NCBI RefSeq assembly: GCF_014651835.1
Contig: NZ_BMXQ01000002.1
Location: forward strand, 248,001 to 312,000
DNA length: 64,000 nt
Source of the DNA: Pigmentiphaga litoralis
GTDB lineage: Bacteria > Pseudomonadota > Gammaproteobacteria > Burkholderiales > Burkholderiaceae_B
Direction of reading: 5' to 3'
Shown one piece after another: positions 11,340 through 20,601 of this stretch (position 1 is its first letter; each line of letters opens with the position of its first letter). The notes beneath the pieces are model-generated. The model was not told the origin of the DNA, made no database searches, and saw only the letters and a list, made by a program, of their open reading frames with translations. The translations under genes were made by a program, and so were the position numbers.

Positions 11340-12401
11340 TCAGCCCTTCATTTCGTCCGCCAGCGTCTTCATCAGGTCCGCCGCCGTCATCTCGCGGGCC
11401 AGCGGCGCGCCCTGTCCAGCCCACTGCGCCGCAAATTCGTGATTGTCCTGCTTGCCGGCGGCGGCGTTGATCTGCTTGGCCGCATCGTAGGCCAGCGGGT
11501 AGTCGGCGGGTGGCGGGCTGCCGGCGGCTTCACCGAAATCGATGTAGCGATTGACCATGCCGCGCGCCGGCCGGCCCGACAGCACGGCGGTCAGCCGCGT
11601 CGAATAGGCGCGGTCGCCGCTCAGGTTGGCGCGGTAGGCCGCGTTGGCGGCCGATTCCGGGCACAGCACGAAGGCGGTGCCCAGCTGCGCCGCCGCAGCG
11701 CCCAGGTCCAGCGCGGCCTTGATGCCCCGGCCATCCATGATGCCGCCGGCGGCGACCACCGGCAGACGTGTTTCGCGCAGCACCAGCCGCACCAGCACCC
11801 AGGTAGGCAGGGCTTCGTCGGTCGCGGACGGATCGAACATGCCGCGATGGCCGCCCGCTTCGATGCCCTGCGCAACGATGGCGTCCACGCCGGCCTGTTC
11901 GATCTGCCAGGCTTCATCCAGGTTGGTGGCGGTGGCCATGGTCACGATGCCGGCCTTGCGCAGCGCCTGGATCCGGTCCGCCGAGGGCAGGCCGAAGTGA
12001 AAGCTGACCACGGCCGGGCGGGTGGCGAGCAACATCTCGAACGCGGCGTCGTCCCCCACGAAGCTCGGGTAGATTTCGTCAAGGTGGTCGGGCGCGGCAA
12101 TGCCGGCTTCGGCAAACAGCGGCGCCAGGTGCGCCAGCCAGGCGGCTTCCCGGTCGGCGTCGCGGCGGGCCGGCGCGTGGCAGAACACGTTGACGTTGAA
12201 CGGCCGCTTGGTCAGCGCGCGGGTGGCCTTGATGGCCTCGCGCGCCTGTTCCACCGTGCTGGCGCCGATGCCCAGCGAACCCAGCCCGCCGGCGTTGGAC
12301 ACAGCGGCGGCAAGCTGCGGCGTCGACACTCCGGCCATGGGCGCCTGGATGATGGGAAGGGACAGGCCCAGGCGGGCCAGGAAAGGACGGGAAGCGGACA
12401 C
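11340..12401 (-). CDS. nitronate monooxygenase / 2-nitropropane dioxygenase family flavoprotein
   Basis: This predicted FMN-dependent TIM-barrel oxygenase has 353 residues. Family features are the N-terminal [52 protein letters not shown] (the histidine is the usual catalytic base of class I enzymes) and the FMN-phosphate segment [30 protein letters not shown]. The physiological role is usually removal of propionate 3-nitronate. I placed the start at a GTG (12401) because an AGGAG lies six bases upstream and the protein then begins [15 protein letters not shown]; the open frame continues upstream without homology. It sits with a CnoX-like gene on the strand opposite to purC and purE. Confidence 0.88.
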   Translation of the reverse strand: MSASRPFLARLGLSLPIIQAPMAGVSTPQLAAAVSNAGGLGSLGIGASTVEQAREAIKATRALTKRPFNVNVFCHAPARRDADREAAWLAHLAPLFAEAGIAAPDHLDEIYPSFVGDDAAFEMLLATRPAVVSFHFGLPSADRIQALRKAGIVTMATATNLDEAWQIEQAGVDAIVAQGIEAGGHRGMFDPSATDEALPTWVLVRLVLRETRLPVVAAGGIMDGRGIKAALDLGAAAAQLGTAFVLCPESAANAAYRANLSGDRAYSTRLTAVLSGRPARGMVNRYIDFGEAAGSPPPADYPLAYDAAKQINAAAGKQDNHEFAAQWAGQGAPLAREMTAADLMKTLADEMKG

Positions 12402-12498
12402 GTGAAACTCCTGGCAGCGGCCGTGACGGCCGGGCAGAGGGATGGGGGAAACCGCAAACCGCGGCGGCGCAGAAGCCTGCGCCACCCAGGCAGGCAGT

Positions 12499-13341
12499 CT
12501 AGAACAGCAAGGTGGACAGCTTGCGGCGGTATTGTGAAACCAGTTCTGGCTGCGCCGACGCCATGCCAAAGACGGCGATCAGCGTCTTGCGGCCGATTTC
12601 CTCCTGGAAGGTCCGGTCGCGGGCCACGATTTCCAGCAGTTCATCCATGGCCGGGCCCCAGGCGCGGCGGGCGATGCGCTTGTTGGCCAGTTCCAGGCGG
12701 GCCTGCAGGTCGTTCGGATCGGCCTCGATCCGCTTCACGATCTCGTCTTCGTCCGGCAAATCCTGCGCCTGATCGACGGCGTTCAGCGCCGTTTCCATTG
12801 GCTCGTAGCGCGGATCGGCCTTGGCCTTGGGCGTCAGCAGCGCAAATTGCGCCTTGGCGTCTTCCGGCCGGCCGGTGGTGATCAGCACCTCGACATAATC
12901 GAAGCGGGCTTCGTCATAGGTGGCGTCCAGCACCAGCGCGGCGCGCAGGTGCTTTTCGGCCGTTTCCATATCGCCGGCCTGGGCCGCGGCCAGCGCCTGC
13001 TGGTGTTCTTCTTCGTGCGGCAGGGGCAGGAAACGATCGATGAAGGCGCGGACCTGGCCTTCGGGCTGCGCGCCGGTGAACTTGTCGACCGGGCGTTCGT
13101 TGACGATCGCGACCACCAGCGGAATGCTGCGGGCCTGGAAGTGGGCGGCCAGTTCGGGATTCTCGTCCACGTTGACCTTGACCAGCTTGAAGCGGCCGGC
13201 GTAGTCGCGCTCGAGCTTTTCCAGCGTGGGGGTCAATGTGCGGCAGGGACCACACCACGGCGCCCAGAAGTCCACCAGGACAGGGACCTCCCGCGACGCG
13301 TGTATGACTTCACGTTCGAAATTGGCGAGTGTGACATCCAT
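12499..13341 (-). CDS. cnoX: CnoX/YbbN-like thioredoxin-TPR protein
   Basis: The 280-residue product has an N-terminal thioredoxin fold (residues 1-110) with an intact WCGPC active site in [23 protein letters not shown], then a tetratricopeptide-type C-terminal half (about 120-280). This architecture is that of E. coli CnoX (YbbN), a 'chaperedoxin' that binds unfolding proteins under oxidative stress and passes them to GroEL or DnaK. The E. coli protein lacks a reducing CXXC, so this one may also be redox active. Start chosen at 13341 with AGGA eight bases upstream; an ATG nine bases earlier is possible. It begins just upstream of purE and is read away from it. Confidence 0.85.
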   Translation of the reverse strand: MDVTLANFEREVIHASREVPVLVDFWAPWCGPCRTLTPTLEKLERDYAGRFKLVKVNVDENPELAAHFQARSIPLVVAIVNERPVDKFTGAQPEGQVRAFIDRFLPLPHEEEHQQALAAAQAGDMETAEKHLRAALVLDATYDEARFDYVEVLITTGRPEDAKAQFALLTPKAKADPRYEPMETALNAVDQAQDLPDEDEIVKRIEADPNDLQARLELANKRIARRAWGPAMDELLEIVARDRTFQEEIGRKTLIAVFGMASAQPELVSQYRRKLSTLLF

Positions 13342-13590
13342 GGCAAGCATCCTATGAAGCGTTCGTTTAGGCGAATTTTCCTCTATGTGGGGCGTGTTGT
13401 GGCAGAGGCAACGGGGAAACCGACGCGGCGCGGTAAAATCGTCGGTTCGATATAACGGTTTTCGCGTCAAGGGCTCGTACGTATCCCTGGATCAGCTGCA
13501 GGTTTTAGCGGCTAAAACCGGCGTCGACCTTGGTTCATGTCCAAGCCGCTTACGTTCACCATCGGGGTCGTTCCCCGGGATTCCCAGCCT

Positions 13591-14199
13591 ATGTCCAGCC
13601 ACGCTTCAACACCTTCGTCCTCCCTTGCGCCTGTCACCGTCGGTATCGTGATGGGTTCGTCCAGCGATTGGGAGGTGATGCAGCATGCCGTGACCATCCT
13701 GACGGAATTCCGAATCCCGTTCGAGGCGCGTGTCGTGTCCGCCCACCGCATGCCGCTCGACATGGTCGAGTATGGCGCGCAGGCGCCGAAACGCGGCATG
13801 CGCGCGATCATTGCCGGGGCGGGGGGCGCGGCCCACTTGCCTGGCATGGTGGCGGCGCTGACCTCGGTGCCTGTGTTTGGCGTGCCGGTGCCGTCGCGCT
13901 ACCTGCGGGGCGAAGATTCCTTGCTGTCGATTGTGCAGATGCCCAAAGGCGTGCCCGTGGCCACCTTTGCCATTGGTGAAGCCGGCGCGGCCAATGCGGC
14001 GCTGCACGTGATCGCCAATCTGGCCACCACGGACGACGACCTGCGCACCCGCCTGGACGCCTTCCGGGCCCGCCAGACCGAAGCTGCCCGCGCCATGGCG
14101 CTGCCGATCACCGGGCTGGTGAGTGGGACTGATGCGGACACTGATGCGCGCGCTGAAGCCGGCACTGGCGCCAGCGCCGCCCAAGGAAAGCAGCCATGA
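13591..14199 (+). CDS. purE: N5-carboxyaminoimidazole ribonucleotide mutase
   Basis: PurE (202 residues) rearranges N5-CAIR to CAIR. The class I signature is complete: [17 protein letters not shown] near the N-terminus, [15 protein letters not shown] with the catalytic histidine, [29 protein letters not shown] and [20 protein letters not shown]. The C-terminal 40 residues are a low-complexity tail (about residue 165 on, rich in Thr, Asp, Ala and Gly) not expected in the roughly 160-residue core family. An upstream ATG at 13537 would add 18 residues. The stop overlaps the purK start by ATGA, so the mutase and its substrate-making partner are translationally coupled. Confidence 0.95.
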   Translation: MSSHASTPSSSLAPVTVGIVMGSSSDWEVMQHAVTILTEFRIPFEARVVSAHRMPLDMVEYGAQAPKRGMRAIIAGAGGAAHLPGMVAALTSVPVFGVPVPSRYLRGEDSLLSIVQMPKGVPVATFAIGEAGAANAALHVIANLATTDDDLRTRLDAFRARQTEAARAMALPITGLVSGTDADTDARAEAGTGASAAQGKQP

Positions 14200-15386
14200 C
14201 CCCGCCGCGCAAGGCGATTCTGCCGGGCCAGTGGCTGGGAATGTTGGGGGGTGGCCAATTGGGCCGCATGTTCTGTCATGCCGCCCAGGCCATGGGCTAC
14301 CGCGTGGCCGTGCTGGACCCGGCAACTGAAAGCCCGGCCGGGTCGGTGGCCGACCTGCACATCGTGGCGGATTATGACGACCGCGACGCCCTGGCCGAAT
14401 TGGCCGACCTGTGCGCCGCCGTGACCACCGAATTCGAAAACGTGCCGGCCGCCAGCCTGGAATTCCTGGCCGCGACGCGTCCGGTCGCGCCCGATGCCAA
14501 AGCCGTGGGCATTGCCCAGGACCGCATGGCCGAAAAGGGCTTTATCGCGTCGCAGGGTGTGCCGGTCGCGCCCTATGCCGAGATCCACACCGCAGCCGAC
14601 CTGGACACCGCGTCGGCGTCCTTGTACCCCGCCATTCTGAAAAGCGCCCGCCTGGGCTACGACGGCAAGGGCCAGGCCCGCGTCAAGACGGCCGACGAGG
14701 CCAAGGCGGCGTTTGCGTCCTTTGGCAGCGTGCCCTGCGTGCTGGAAGCCATGCTGGCGCTCAAGCACGAAATTTCCATCGTGGTGGCGCGCGGGTTCGA
14801 TGGGCAATCGGTGACCTATCCGGCGTCGGAAAACGAACATCGCGACGGCATCCTGGCCGTGTCGACCGTGCCATCGCCGAACGTGTCGCCGGCCCTGGTG
14901 GCGCGCGCGACCGAAGCCGCTCGCACGATTGCGGCCGGCCTCGATTACCACGGCGTGCTCTGTGTCGAGTTCTTTGTGCTGGAAGGCGACCGCCTGGTCG
15001 TGAACGAAATGGCGCCCCGGCCGCACAACAGCGGGCACTTTTCGATCGATGCCTGCGTGTCCAGCCAGTTCGAGCAGCAGGTGCGCGCCATGGCGGGACT
15101 GCCGCTGGGGTCGACGGAGGTGTTGGCGCCGTCGGTGATGCTGAATGTGCTGGGGGATGTGTGGTTTACGGGTACCGATGCCGAGGGTGCTGCGGCCGAC
15201 GCGGCCACCGAACCGGCCTGGGCCAAGGTCCTGGCCGTGCCGACGGCCAAGCTGCACCTGTACGGCAAGACCGACGCCCGCCGGGCCCGCAAGATGGGTC
15301 ACATCACTTGCCTGGGCAGCACTGCCGCCGAAGCGTCGTCGGCAGCAGCGAAGGTGGCTGGCGTCCTGGGCATCGCGTTTCCGTGA
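14196..15386 (+). CDS. purK: N5-carboxyaminoimidazole ribonucleotide synthase
   Basis: PurK (396 residues) is an ATP-grasp enzyme that carboxylates AIR with bicarbonate to give N5-CAIR, the PurE substrate. The N-terminal [21 protein letters not shown], the [17 protein letters not shown] stretch and ATP-grasp segments [49 protein letters not shown] are all present. Start is the ATG that overlaps the purE stop. Sua5/tsaC starts 137 bases downstream on the same strand. Confidence 0.96.
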   Translation: MTPPRKAILPGQWLGMLGGGQLGRMFCHAAQAMGYRVAVLDPATESPAGSVADLHIVADYDDRDALAELADLCAAVTTEFENVPAASLEFLAATRPVAPDAKAVGIAQDRMAEKGFIASQGVPVAPYAEIHTAADLDTASASLYPAILKSARLGYDGKGQARVKTADEAKAAFASFGSVPCVLEAMLALKHEISIVVARGFDGQSVTYPASENEHRDGILAVSTVPSPNVSPALVARATEAARTIAAGLDYHGVLCVEFFVLEGDRLVVNEMAPRPHNSGHFSIDACVSSQFEQQVRAMAGLPLGSTEVLAPSVMLNVLGDVWFTGTDAEGAAADAATEPAWAKVLAVPTAKLHLYGKTDARRARKMGHITCLGSTAAEASSAAAKVAGVLGIAFP

Positions 15387-15522
15387 GCTTGGGCATGCTG
15401 CGCGCGTCGATGCACGCCGAAACGGCGCCCAGGATAGTGTGTGCGCCGATCCAATCGGAAAGTGCGCCAGGGCAAGCACGCGCTTCAGTCCTCGGGCCAC
15501 TTTGTATGCCGGGCGTCACGCG

Positions 15523-16572
15523 ATGACGGACACTTCAACGCCGGCCATGTCGCCCGTGCCGCGCATCGCGCCCGCCTCGCCAGAGGCGCTGGACCGCGCC
15601 GTGGCCCTGCTGCGTGCGGGCCAGCTGGTGGCTTTTCCGACTGAGACGGTTTACGGACTGGGCGCTGACGCGTCCGACCCCGAGGCTGTCGCCCGCATCT
15701 TTGCCGCCAAGGGCCGCCCGAACGATCATCCGGTCATCGTGCACGTGGCGCCTGGCAACGATGTGTCGGCCTGGGCCGCCACGATCAATGACGATGCCCG
15801 CACGCTGATCGACGCCTTCTGGCCTGGCCCGTTGACGCTGATCCTGCCGCGTGCGGCCGGCGTACCCGACGCCGTGACGGGCGGGCAGGAGACGGTGGGC
15901 GTGCGCTGCCCGTCGCACCCGGTTGCCCAGGCGCTGCTGTCGGCCTTCGGCGGCGGCGTTGCGGCGCCGTCGGCCAACCGCTTCGGCCGCGTCAGCCCCA
16001 CCACCGCGCAGCACGTGGCCGATGAATTCGGCCCTGAGCTGAGCCTGGTCCTGGACGGCGGCCCGTGCGAAGTCGGCATCGAATCGACAATTGTCGACGT
16101 GACCGGCGACACGCCCGTGCTGCTGCGCCCGGGACACATTTCGACCGCCATGCTGGCCGGCGCCCTGGGCAAGCCGGTACTGACCCGCGCGGAGCTGGAT
16201 GCGCGCATGAATGCCGGCGCCCAGGCCGCGCGTGAGGTGCCTCGGGTATCGGGCGCACTGGCGGCACACTACGCGCCCCGCACGCCGCTGGAACGGGTAC
16301 CGGCCGGTGCGCTGGACCTGCGCGCCCGCCTGCTGGTGGCGGCTGGCCGCCGCGTGGGCGTGTGGTCGACCGTCAAGCCCGCGGCGGACGTCATCTGGGT
16401 GGGCGCGCCGCTCGACCCGGTGGCCTACGCGCAAGACCTGTATGCCATGCTGCGATTCCTGGATACGCAAGGCTGCGACATCCTGCTGGTGGATGCGCTG
16501 CCGGATACCGACGCGTGGTCCGCAGTGAACGACCGGCTGGGGCGCGCCGTGGTGGGGTCGGGCGACGGCTGA
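15523..16572 (+). CDS. tsaC: L-threonylcarbamoyladenylate synthase (Sua5/YciO/YrdC family)
   Basis: The 349-residue product makes threonylcarbamoyl-AMP from threonine, bicarbonate and ATP, the first step of t6A37 tRNA modification. The N-terminal YrdC domain shows LVAFPTETVYGLGADASDPEAV, IFAAKGRPNDHPVIVHV, FWPGPLTLILPR, VGVRCPSHPVAQALL and AAPSANRFGRVSPTTA. The extra C-terminal region (about 230-349), starting after RVSGALAAHYAPRTPLE, identifies the longer Sua5 type rather than short TsaC. A second t6A-related gene, tcdA, lies at 25.2 kb. Start at 15523 chosen as the first ATG of the homologous part; 15547 is also possible. Confidence 0.94.
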   Translation: MTDTSTPAMSPVPRIAPASPEALDRAVALLRAGQLVAFPTETVYGLGADASDPEAVARIFAAKGRPNDHPVIVHVAPGNDVSAWAATINDDARTLIDAFWPGPLTLILPRAAGVPDAVTGGQETVGVRCPSHPVAQALLSAFGGGVAAPSANRFGRVSPTTAQHVADEFGPELSLVLDGGPCEVGIESTIVDVTGDTPVLLRPGHISTAMLAGALGKPVLTRAELDARMNAGAQAAREVPRVSGALAAHYAPRTPLERVPAGALDLRARLLVAAGRRVGVWSTVKPAADVIWVGAPLDPVAYAQDLYAMLRFLDTQGCDILLVDALPDTDAWSAVNDRLGRAVVGSGDG

Positions 16573-16612
16573 TCCGCCGCCTCGCGACGCAGATTGCGCC
16601 CACACCAATGAC

Positions 16613-16637
16613 AAAAGCCGCCTTTCGGCGGCTTTGT
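16613..16637. terminator. bidirectional hairpin between sua5 and Bug gene
   Basis: AAAGCCGCC at 16614-16622 pairs with GGCGGCTTT at 16627-16635 across a TTTC loop. T runs flank both sides, so it can serve the convergent genes on both strands, although the forward U tract is interrupted. Confidence 0.7.
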
Positions 16638-16680
16638 CGTTGCTGCCATCGGCCCGTGGGGCCGTTGGCTTGGCAGTACG

Positions 16681-17652
16681 TTAGTCCAGCTTGATGTTGC
16701 CCTTCTCGACCACGGTGGCCCAGCGCTTGCGCTCGCCGCTGAAGAAGGTATCAAGTTCCTTCGGGTTCTGCACGACGACTTCTGCGCCTTGTTCCAGCAG
16801 CTTGGCCTTGATTTCCGGCGATGCGATCACACGGGCCAGTTCGGCCGACAGGCGGGTGACGGCGGCGTCGGGCGTGCCGACAGGAGCCATCACGCCTTGC
16901 CACGTGCCCGACTCAAAGCCGGTCATGCCTTGTTCGGCCAGGGTAGGGATATCCGGCACCAGGGCCATGCGCTCACGCTTGGAGATGGCAATGGCCTTGA
17001 GCTTGCCCGACTTCACATAAGGCAGGGTAGCGAGCATGCCGTTCATGATCACCTGCGTCTGGCCGCCCATGGTGTCGGTCACGGCCTGCGAGCCGCCCTT
17101 GTACGGCACGTACAGCCACTTGGCCTTGGTGGCCTGTTCCACGGCCACGCCTGCCAGGTGCGGCGCGCTGCCGATGGCGGTCACGGCAAAGCTGATCGGC
17201 TGCTTGCCGGCCAGTGCAACCAGTTCGGACAGCGTGTTGGCCGGCACCGACGGGTTCACCGCCAGGATGTGCGGCGAGTAGGCCAGCATCGAGACGCCAC
17301 GCAGGTCTTTGGAAGGATCGAAGCTCAAGGTCTTGTAGACCGACGGGCTGATCGCCAGTGCGCCCACGTCGCACAGCAGGAAGGTGTGCTGGTCGGTAGC
17401 CTGGGCCACCTGTCCCGCGCCAAGGTTGCCGTTGGCGCCCGGGCGGTTGTCGACGATGACGGTCTGCTTGAGCGCGGCGCCCAGTTGCTGGCTGATCAGG
17501 CGTGCAATGATGTCGGACGATCCACCGGCAGGGTAGGGGACCACGATGCGGATCGGGCGGGTGGGCCATTCGTCTGCCGCGTTGGCGGTGGCTGCGCCAC
17601 CCAGGACGGCAAGGGTGGCGAGAGCAGACGTGAGCACGCGTTTGAAGAACAT
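16681..17652 (-). CDS. Bug-family TTT periplasmic substrate-binding protein (kdgD-linked)
   Basis: This 323-residue protein begins MFFKRVLTSALATLAVLGG and has a signal peptide that should be cut after ATANA. The mature part has Bug/TctC hallmarks: EWPTRPIRIVVPYPAGGSSDIIARLI (anion-binding loop), VIVDNRPGANGNLG, SIGSAPHLAG-like TAIGSAPHLAGVAVEQ, VPYKGGSQAVTD and VPDIPTLAEQGMTGFES. Such proteins bind carboxylates and amides in the periplasm. No tctA/tctB membrane genes lie nearby. It diverges from kdgD, and the two promoters share matched inverted operator sequences, so hexarate uptake or sensing is the most likely role by context. The upstream in-frame extension to 17730 is not a signal sequence. 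Confidence 0.9.
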   Translation of the reverse strand: MFFKRVLTSALATLAVLGGAATANAADEWPTRPIRIVVPYPAGGSSDIIARLISQQLGAALKQTVIVDNRPGANGNLGAGQVAQATDQHTFLLCDVGALAISPSVYKTLSFDPSKDLRGVSMLAYSPHILAVNPSVPANTLSELVALAGKQPISFAVTAIGSAPHLAGVAVEQATKAKWLYVPYKGGSQAVTDTMGGQTQVIMNGMLATLPYVKSGKLKAIAISKRERMALVPDIPTLAEQGMTGFESGTWQGVMAPVGTPDAAVTRLSAELARVIASPEIKAKLLEQGAEVVVQNPKELDTFFSGERKRWATVVEKGNIKLD

Positions 17653-17710
17653 GACCGGGATATCTCCGTGATGTGCAGATGCGTGGCGGAAAACGCTGCA
17701 TCCGATTTGT

Positions 17711-17728
17711 GATAAGTCATCATACAAC
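17711..17728 (-). promoter_or_regulatory. operator copy 1 (Bug side)
   Basis: GATAAGTCATCATACAAC lies 58 bases upstream of the Bug-gene ATG. It matches the reverse complement of 17850-17867 at 17 of 18 positions. The mirrored placement relative to both starts marks it as a shared transcription factor site. Confidence 0.75.
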
Positions 17729-17849
17729 ATGGGAAATGTTGAGCTAGCGGCTGCCTATTAGGGAGTTTCCCTTAAGCCATTCTTAAGCATCAATAGGCCT
17801 TTTCCTTGGGTGCATTAGCAACAACCCGCATTTGCTTTGCCGGATTTAA

Positions 17850-17867
17850 GTTGTACGATGACTTATC
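17850..17867 (+). promoter_or_regulatory. operator copy 2 (kdgD side)
   Basis: GTTGTACGATGACTTATC lies 55 bases upstream of the kdgD ATG and is the inverted partner of 17711-17728, with one difference. Length and AT-rich flanks suit a GntR-type repressor, but no regulator gene is adjacent. Confidence 0.75.
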
Positions 17868-17922
17868 TCAACACGGGGCGGTGCTGTTGTAGCGGCGTCC
17901 AATTCAATGAAGGTGCGGTGCC

Positions 17923-18840
17923 ATGCAAACGTCTCCCCAAGAACTCAAGTCCATCGTGTCCGAAGGCCTGTTGTCCTTCCCGATCACGGACTTCGACAGC
18001 AACGGCGACTTTCGCGAGTCGACCTATATCGAACGTCTGGAATGGCTGGCTCCCTACGGCGCCACGGCGCTGTTCGCTGCCGGCGGCACGGGTGAGTTCT
18101 TCTCGCTGGCGCCCGACGAATACTCGAAAGTGATCGACGCCGCCGTCAAGACCTGCGCCGGCAAGGTGCCGATCCTGGCCGGTGCTGGCGGCCCGACCCG
18201 TACGGCCATTGCGTACGCCAAGGAAGCGCAGCGTCTGGGCGCCCACGGCGTGCTGCTGATGCCGCATTACCTGACCGAAGCCAGCGAAGAAGGCATTGCC
18301 AACCACGTCGAGGAAGTCTGCAAGGCGCTGGATGTCGGCGTGATCTTCTACAACCGCGCCAACTCGCGCCTGGGCCCCGATTCGCTGGAACGCCTGGCCG
18401 ACCGCTGCCCGAACCTGATCGGTTTCAAGGACGGCGTGGGCGATATCGAACACATGGTCAAGGTGCGCCGCCGCATGGGCGATCGCTTCTCGTACCTGGG
18501 TGGCCTGCCGACCGCCGAAGTCTACGCCGCGGCCTACAAGGCGCTGGGCGTGCCGGTGTACTCATCGGCCGTGTTCAACTTCATCCCGAAGACGGCCATG
18601 GACTTCTACCGCGCGATTGCCGCCGAAGACCACGCCACCGTCGGCAAGCTGATCGACGACTTCTTCCTGCCTTACCTGGAAATCCGCAACCGCCGCGCCG
18701 GCTATGCCGTCAGCATCGTCAAGGCAGGCGCGCGCCTGGTCGGCCATGACGCCGGTCCCGTCCGCGCCCCGCTGACCGACCTGAACGACAGCGAACTGGC
18801 CGACCTGGATCGCCTGATCAAGAAGCTCGGCCCCCAGTAA
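17923..18840 (+). CDS. kdgD: 5-dehydro-4-deoxyglucarate dehydratase
   Basis: KdgD (305 residues) is a DapA-superfamily lyase that dehydrates and decarboxylates 5-dehydro-4-deoxyglucarate to 2,5-dioxopentanoate in D-glucarate/galactarate breakdown. The TIM-barrel motif GGTGEFFSL is at residues 54-62, the conserved tyrosine is Y143 in IFYNRANSR, and the Schiff-base lysine is K169 in IGFKDGVGD. Length is exactly that of the family. It diverges from a Bug receptor gene with a mirrored operator pair between them and ends at a strong terminator. The glucarate dehydratase and ketoglutarate semialdehyde dehydrogenase partners are not in the window. Confidence 0.94.
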   Translation: MQTSPQELKSIVSEGLLSFPITDFDSNGDFRESTYIERLEWLAPYGATALFAAGGTGEFFSLAPDEYSKVIDAAVKTCAGKVPILAGAGGPTRTAIAYAKEAQRLGAHGVLLMPHYLTEASEEGIANHVEEVCKALDVGVIFYNRANSRLGPDSLERLADRCPNLIGFKDGVGDIEHMVKVRRRMGDRFSYLGGLPTAEVYAAAYKALGVPVYSSAVFNFIPKTAMDFYRAIAAEDHATVGKLIDDFFLPYLEIRNRRAGYAVSIVKAGARLVGHDAGPVRAPLTDLNDSELADLDRLIKKLGPQ

Positions 18841-18856
18841 TCCGCTGGGTGGTATG

Positions 18857-18890
18857 AAAAACGGCGTCCTTCCGGACGCCGTTTTTGTTT
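18857..18890 (+). terminator. rho-independent terminator after kdgD
   Basis: A perfect 13-base-pair stem (AAAAACGGCGTCC, 18857-18869, with 18874-18886) encloses a TTCC tetraloop and runs into a T-rich tract. Confidence 0.9.
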
Positions 18891-18961
18891 GTGCTTCGGG
18901 GTGGAACGTTTGCAGTTCGACGGGCTGCCGACCCGCCCATTGCGAGCCGTTCGATCCACGG

Positions 18962-18979
18962 TATATATTGTAATATATA
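18962..18979 (+). promoter_or_regulatory. vapBC promoter/operator palindrome
   Basis: TATATATTGTAATATATA is an inverted repeat with 8-base arms around GT, in an otherwise GC-rich region, directly ahead of an AGGAGG ribosome-binding site at 18982-18987. This placement is typical for autoregulation by a VapBC complex; the AT-rich block also supplies -10-like sequence. Confidence 0.75.
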
Positions 18980-18992
18980 TCAGGAGGTTCAT

Positions 18993-19253
18993 ATGCCGCA
19001 GACAGCCAAGATCTTTACGACCGGTCGCAGCCAGGCAGTACGTCTTCCGCTCGAATTCCGTTTTGCAGAAAAAGAGGTGTTCATACGCCGGGATGCCGCA
19101 ACGGGCGACGTGATCCTCTCGCGTCGGCCCGAGTCATGGGAAGGTTTTTTCGCACTGGACAATGGCGACGACGTCCCATCTGACTTCATGAACGAGAGTG
19201 ATCGCAATCAAAGTGAGCATGTCCGCGATCCGTTCGACGATACGTCGGCATGA
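18993..19253 (+). CDS. vapB: VapB-type antitoxin
   Basis: The 86-residue protein starts [24 protein letters not shown], the standard N-terminus of the AbrB/SpoVT fold (VapB/VagC type) that binds operator DNA as a dimer. The C-terminal half ([20 protein letters not shown]) is acidic and is expected to wrap the toxin and block its active site. A perfect AGGAGG lies six bases ahead of the ATG, and a strong AT palindrome lies upstream. The stop overlaps the vapC start as ATGA, so antitoxin and toxin are coupled. Confidence 0.93.
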   Translation: MPQTAKIFTTGRSQAVRLPLEFRFAEKEVFIRRDAATGDVILSRRPESWEGFFALDNGDDVPSDFMNESDRNQSEHVRDPFDDTSA

Positions 19254-19696
19254 CGACCTATCTGCTCGACACGAACACCGCCAGCCACGTCATCAAAGGC
19301 GATATTCCGCTCGTGCGCCAACGGCTTGCCGCGGTCCCCATGGCCAGCGTTGCCGTTTCGATCGTGACTCAGGCGGAGTTGCTGTACGGCGTGGCGAAAC
19401 GCGGCCACCCTGCGGCGCTGGCCACACGCGTTCGTGAGTTCCTGGTTCGGGTCGACGTATTGCCCTGGACTGCCGAGGTCGGCGAAGTCTACGGCGCGCT
19501 CAGAGCCCGATGCGAGGCCGGGGGCGTTCCGTTGGGCGCCATGGACATGATGATTGCAGCGCACGCCAAGACCCTGGACCTGCTTGCCGCGCAGGTGCAA
19601 GACACCGCCATTCTCGTGACCAGAGATCGTGCTTTCTCACGTGTTCCGGGCGGCCTGGCCCTGGACGATTGGACCCAGGAGGCGTCACTCTCTTGA
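19250..19696 (+). CDS. vapC: VapC-type PIN-domain ribonuclease toxin
   Basis: VapC toxins are magnesium-dependent PIN-domain endonucleases that cut tRNA or rRNA when freed from VapB. The 148-residue product retains all four acidic residues of the active site: D7 in YLLDTNT, E43 in TQAELLYG, D99 in [11 protein letters not shown] and D126 in VTRDRAF. It is therefore probably active. The start overlaps the vapB stop. The gene ends two bases from the convergent stop of the next gene. The compact module between kdgD and an unrelated lipoprotein suggests acquisition by transfer. Confidence 0.93.
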   Translation: MTTYLLDTNTASHVIKGDIPLVRQRLAAVPMASVAVSIVTQAELLYGVAKRGHPAALATRVREFLVRVDVLPWTAEVGEVYGALRARCEAGGVPLGAMDMMIAAHAKTLDLLAAQVQDTAILVTRDRAFSRVPGGLALDDWTQEASLS

Positions 19697-19698
19697 GA

Positions 19699-20508
19699 TC
19701 ATGACCCCGTCGCGACTGCACGCCGCCGGGCGTACGCAAACCAGCCGGCCGTCTGCCCGTTGTTGGTCGCTTCCAGCAGCAACAGCGGCTGGGCCGTGCC
19801 CGCGGCGTCGGCCACGCGGACGCCCACCCCCTGCATGGACTGGGTGGCGACGTTGGCCGCACAGCCGGACTCGCCGCCAAAGCTCAGGTTCAGGATCGTG
19901 TAGTTCTTGCTGTTGGCCCCGTTCGACAGCGCGCCATTGATGGCGCAGGGGTCAGGCTTGCCTGGCACCGTCGACGTGGCTGTGATGCGGCCGCCGCCGT
20001 CCAGGGTCACGACCAGCCGGGCGCCACTGCTGTCGCGGCCTTCCCAGGTGCCGGCATAGTCGGACAGGGGCACGGCGGTGTTGTACTGGCTGTTGAAGTT
20101 GGTGGTAAAGGTCAGGTTGTTCGGCAGGTTGCCATCGAACGCCGATGCCGTCGTCACCGAACCGGTCACGGTGCCCGTCGTCACGGTCCCGCTGGCGCCG
20201 CTTGCATAGGTCTTCCCGGTGCCCGTGAAGTTCTTGCCAGTCAGCGCGCCCGTGCCACGAAACAGACGGAAGGCCGTGTTGGCGCTTTCGTCATACGACA
20301 GGCCCCACACGTCATTGGTGGGTGTGACCAGCAGCGCGAAGGTATAGCGGTCGCTGGTCGTGCCGGTCCACAAGCCCTGGGCGTCGCTGGTCGCGCCGTT
20401 GCCGCCCCCATTGCCATTGTCGTCGGACTCGACGCCGAAGTAGCCGCCGTTGCAGGCGGCAAGCACCGCGGCGCTGAGCAGGGCGATGTAGAGAGCGGGA
20501 CGGCGCAT
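19699..20508 (-). CDS. uncharacterised secreted lipoprotein
   Basis: The function is unknown. The 269-residue product begins MRRPALYIALLSAAVLAACNGG, a lipoprotein signal with lipobox LAAC and cysteine at residue 19. Then comes a flexible Gly/Asn/Asp linker (about 28-42) and a mature part rich in Thr, Gly, Ser and Asn that reads as beta-strand repeats (GLWTGTTSDRYTFALLVTP, YAGTWEGRDSSGARLVVTLDGGG). Two copies of a W-x-G-x-x-S-x-R/G strand theme suggest a two-repeat beta-sandwich. GGAG six bases ahead supports the ATG. It abuts vapC tail to tail. Confidence 0.75.
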   Translation of the reverse strand: MRRPALYIALLSAAVLAACNGGYFGVESDDNGNGGGNGATSDAQGLWTGTTSDRYTFALLVTPTNDVWGLSYDESANTAFRLFRGTGALTGKNFTGTGKTYASGASGTVTTGTVTGSVTTASAFDGNLPNNLTFTTNFNSQYNTAVPLSDYAGTWEGRDSSGARLVVTLDGGGRITATSTVPGKPDPCAINGALSNGANSKNYTILNLSFGGESGCAANVATQSMQGVGVRVADAAGTAQPLLLLEATNNGQTAGWFAYARRRAVATGS

Positions 20509-20601
20509 GATGGACTCCAGTTGGACGTGTTGCCGGTAGACGTAATATGGGTGGCGAGGTAAAGGGTGATGTTCAGCAAGCCGACATGGAAAAGCCTGCG
20601 G

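Noticed and set aside
18930-18965. T-arm-like sequence GTTCGATC near the vapBC promoter, a possible tRNA remnant or attachment site
   Set aside because: No acceptor, D or anticodon arms can be drawn around it and no matching copy or integrase is present.
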